Notes under the pieces: generated by a model
Seen by the model: the letters and a program-made list of their open reading frames with translations, nothing else
Told to the model about the DNA's origin: nothing
The model's database searches: none
Translations under genes and position numbers: made by a program
Shown: in pieces, positions 31,758 to 33,775 of the stretch
Layout of the letters: every line of letters starts with the position of its first letter
How positions within the stretch are numbered: the first letter of the stretch is position 1
Source of the DNA: Planctomycetia bacterium
Lineage (GTDB): Bacteria > Planctomycetota > Planctomycetia > Pirellulales > UBA1268
NCBI GenBank assembly: GCA_009919445.1
Contig: RGBY01000002.1
Location: 1 to 33,775, forward strand
Direction: 5' to 3'
Length of the DNA: 33,775 nt

Positions 31758-33775
31758 TGGACCATCGGCTGGGACGAACCGTGCGAGTGTTTCTGGTTGT
31801 GCTGGCCGCAGCCGGACTTTATCGGCTCGCAATCGTACCGTGGGTGGAGCCCCGCTATCGCGAGTCAACAGGCACGACAGAATTAACACCGGAGCAGGCG
31901 GCTGCCATCCGCGCTCGGGCAGATCGTCGACTTGAGCGTATCCGGCAGTTGTTTCCCGCAGGATCGTGGGAGCATGACGAGCCGATTGTCTTGGAAAGCC
32001 GAGGGATGCGGCTGTTGTTCAAGCAGTACCACTCACTTCCAGATGGACGGGTGAACCTGATGCCGTGCACCCTTGTGGTGCTTCCCGATGGGCAGCGCAG
32101 GCCGCAGGGGGAAGAAGGGCGAACGCTCGTGATGCGGGCACCGCAGGGGGCGGTTTTGGAATTCGATGAACCGCTCGACCTGCGGGCAGGGCGGCTGGCT
32201 CGCTTGGTTGGCGGAAGCCTACGCGGCCAGGTGACCATTCGGGGAACTCCCTCGACAGCGACAGCGCAGGATGATCTTGAGGTGGTGACCCGGGATCTTG
32301 AACTCGATCAGTTCGAAATTCGGACCCACGAAAAAGTCGAGTTTCGCTATGGCCGCTCGACCGGGCGTGGTCGGGGGCTTGTGGCAACACTCCTTCCGCA
32401 ACCGGGGGGATCCGGGAAAGGACCCAATATCGGTGGTGTGGATACAGTGCGACTGGAGCAAGAGGTCGAGTTGCGACTGGAGGGCATGGCTGCTGGACTC
32501 ATGCCACAGCCTGGTGGGAGCACAGCCGTACCAGCAGGAGAGGGGCCACCAGTGTTGGTCACTTGTGAAGGATGTCTGACGACAAATCTGTCGGCGCAGG
32601 TCATCACCCTGGAGGATTCGGTTGAAGTTCGACGGGGGATTGTCGAGCAGGGAGGCGACAGGTTGTCGTGCAATGTGCTGGCACTTGTCCTTGGCGATCC
32701 GAGTCATCCCAAGCCTGGCGGTGAGGGCGGAGACGGCATGCAGGTCACGGAAATTCAGGCCAGCGGAACACCCGTGGTTGTGCAAAGCGGGGCTGCCGGT
32801 CTGGAGGTCCGCACGGGACGTTTGGGCTATGAAGTGCAGACCCGCCGCATCCTGCTTGACGGAGACGATCCAGTCTCGGTGGTTGCCGCTGGATTGGAGA
32901 TGGAAGCCAAGTCAATCGACTATACCCCTGGCCCCGCGCAAGCGCCGGGGTCGTTGATGGCAGTTGGCCCTGGCTGGTTGCGGGCCATGGGCCAAAAGCC
33001 ACCAGCCGTTGAGACACGCTGGCAGAAATGGCTGCGGGTACGTCCAGATGACAATGGGCATGTCGCCTCTTTGTCGGGGCAGGCCGAGGTGGCCGTTGAT
33101 CTGCAGGGGCGACTCACTGGTGCCGAGATGCACCTTTGGTTTCAGCAGCAGGCAGAAGAAGCGTCGCAACCACGCGCCGGTGGCTTGCCTAATCTGACTG
33201 CCCTGAAGCCACTGAGAATGTTGGTGCGGGGGGTGGTGGAGGTTGATGTCCCCGAAGTTGCCGCCCGCACGGATCGAATTGAACTCTGGTTCCGAGAGGC
33301 AGCCGGAGAAACGCCGGCGACTCCACCAGTCGCGACAAGTCAGGCCGACACCCAGCCAGCAACTCGTGCCCAGGTATCTAAGGCACCAGTTCCTCCGCAG
33401 CCGGCACGCGTCCCGCGTCGTCCCGTCCCAGCGATTCGTCCACCGGTTGCCGCTCCCCGCAAAATTCTGGCGACCGGTGATCTTATTCGGGGGCTGGTCG
33501 TGATGTCACAAGCCCGAAATGAGCTTGAAGAGATGTCACTGGAGGGGCAGGTGCAATTGGTTGAACAGATCGCTGCCGGAACTGAATCAGACACAGGAAT
33601 TGACATCCGTGGTGATCAGCTCCAGTTGACTCGTCCTACCCGGTTTGATGCCCGCGCCATCGTTTCTGGACGTCCAGCGATCGTGCATGCTGAGCAACTG
33701 GATCTGGAGGGGCCACTAATTGAATTCGACCGTGGTCGCAACCGGGTTGCAGTCGATGGTGGCGGCACATTGACG
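31757..33775 (+). CDS. long LptA/LptC/OstA-like LPS-transport protein, cut by window edge
   Basis: 673 codons are visible with no stop, from ATG 31757 (TGATG overlap with the KdsD-KdsC stop). An N-terminal membrane anchor or signal (RVFLVVLAAAGLYRLAIVPW) comes first. The body is beta-rich repeats of the OstA/LptA type, e.g. VTCEGCLTTNLSAQVITLED, SVEVRRGIVEQGGDRLSCNV and, near the edge, ELDLEGPLIEFD-like turns. A Pro/Ala-rich stretch (about 523-573) splits it into two parts. In E. coli the order kdsD-kdsC-lptC-lptA carries the same functions, so a fused LptC/LptA-like periplasmic bridge for LPS is inferred. This is much longer than either E. coli protein. Confidence 0.75.
   Translation, partial: MDHRLGRTVRVFLVVLAAAGLYRLAIVPWVEPRYRESTGTTELTPEQAAAIRARADRRLERIRQLFPAGSWEHDEPIVLESRGMRLLFKQYHSLPDGRVNLMPCTLVVLPDGQRRPQGEEGRTLVMRAPQGAVLEFDEPLDLRAGRLARLVGGSLRGQVTIRGTPSTATAQDDLEVVTRDLELDQFEIRTHEKVEFRYGRSTGRGRGLVATLLPQPGGSGKGPNIGGVDTVRLEQEVELRLEGMAAGLMPQPGGSTAVPAGEGPPVLVTCEGCLTTNLSAQVITLEDSVEVRRGIVEQGGDRLSCNVLALVLGDPSHPKPGGEGGDGMQVTEIQASGTPVVVQSGAAGLEVRTGRLGYEVQTRRILLDGDDPVSVVAAGLEMEAKSIDYTPGPAQAPGSLMAVGPGWLRAMGQKPPAVETRWQKWLRVRPDDNGHVASLSGQAEVAVDLQGRLTGAEMHLWFQQQAEEASQPRAGGLPNLTALKPLRMLVRGVVEVDVPEVAARTDRIELWFREAAGETPATPPVATSQADTQPATRAQVSKAPVPPQPARVPRRPVPAIRPPVAAPRKILATGDLIRGLVVMSQARNELEEMSLEGQVQLVEQIAAGTESDTGIDIRGDQLQLTRPTRFDARAIVSGRPAIVHAEQLDLEGPLIEFDRGRNRVAVDGGGTLT

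Overview
The window is GC-rich bacterial chromosome, densely coded on both strands, and most likely from a planctomycete (Pirellulales-like). The evidence is gene content, not a search. It carries a DUF4159/squalene-cyclase-repeat protein divergent from a MoxR-DUF58-BatA-VWA series, and a Cys-rich lipoprotein ending in a PYYTTRGPRDFLAKCPPSIGP-like tail that I associate with planctomycetes. It also has a formylmethanofuran dehydrogenase C-like protein, a KdsD-KdsC fusion, and a class II aldolase of the CbbA type. No tRNA, rRNA, CRISPR, insertion sequence or prophage was recognised, so this is core-type chromosome rather than an island.

Layout. 1-653 (-): an H-NOX (heme-nitric oxide sensing) domain protein that runs off the left edge and begins with GTG. 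849-1940 (-): a lipoprotein. 2091-2783 (+): a YugP-type membrane zinc peptidase. 2796-5387 (-): a secreted alpha/alpha-toroid plus DUF4159 protein, divergent from a + strand operon 5612-11941 (MoxR ATPase, DUF58, BatA-like, and a VWA/glutamine-amidotransferase-like gene that is broken in two). 12185-15416 (+): an NtrB/NtrC-type histidine kinase and sigma-54 activator pair. 15431-16195 (-): LexA. 16420-18270 (+): SppA signal peptide peptidase. 18480-22195 (-): rpsG, rpsL, an FhcC-like gene and three different Hsp20 genes. 22705-25894 (+): a fatty-acid type cluster (dehydratase, long acyl carrier protein, dehydratase, ketosynthase). 26060-26539 (+): the Cys-rich lipoprotein. 26632-28505 (-): a sodium/solute symporter with its DUF3311 partner. 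28611-29039 (-): DUF454. 29163-30200 (+): fructose-bisphosphate aldolase. 30393-33775 (+): KdsD-KdsC fusion followed by a very long LptA/LptC/OstA-like protein that runs off the right edge, which is the Kdo/LPS-export arrangement.

Functional themes. Envelope biogenesis is the main one: Kdo synthesis, LPS-transport-like protein, SppA, the VWA/MoxR membrane operon and the acyl-chain cluster. Stress response is the second: LexA, small heat-shock proteins, H-NOX and the two-component pair. The most notable items are the H-NOX protein with an intact heme ligand but no distal tyrosine and a cysteine cluster, and two genes (9888-11941 and 30393-31757) that each appear to have lost an internal segment, one out of frame and one in frame. 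The FhcC-like gene also stands out, sitting without its usual partners just upstream of rpsL. Several strong intergenic hairpins lack a U-tract, and a few sigma-70-like promoter boxes help fix start codons.
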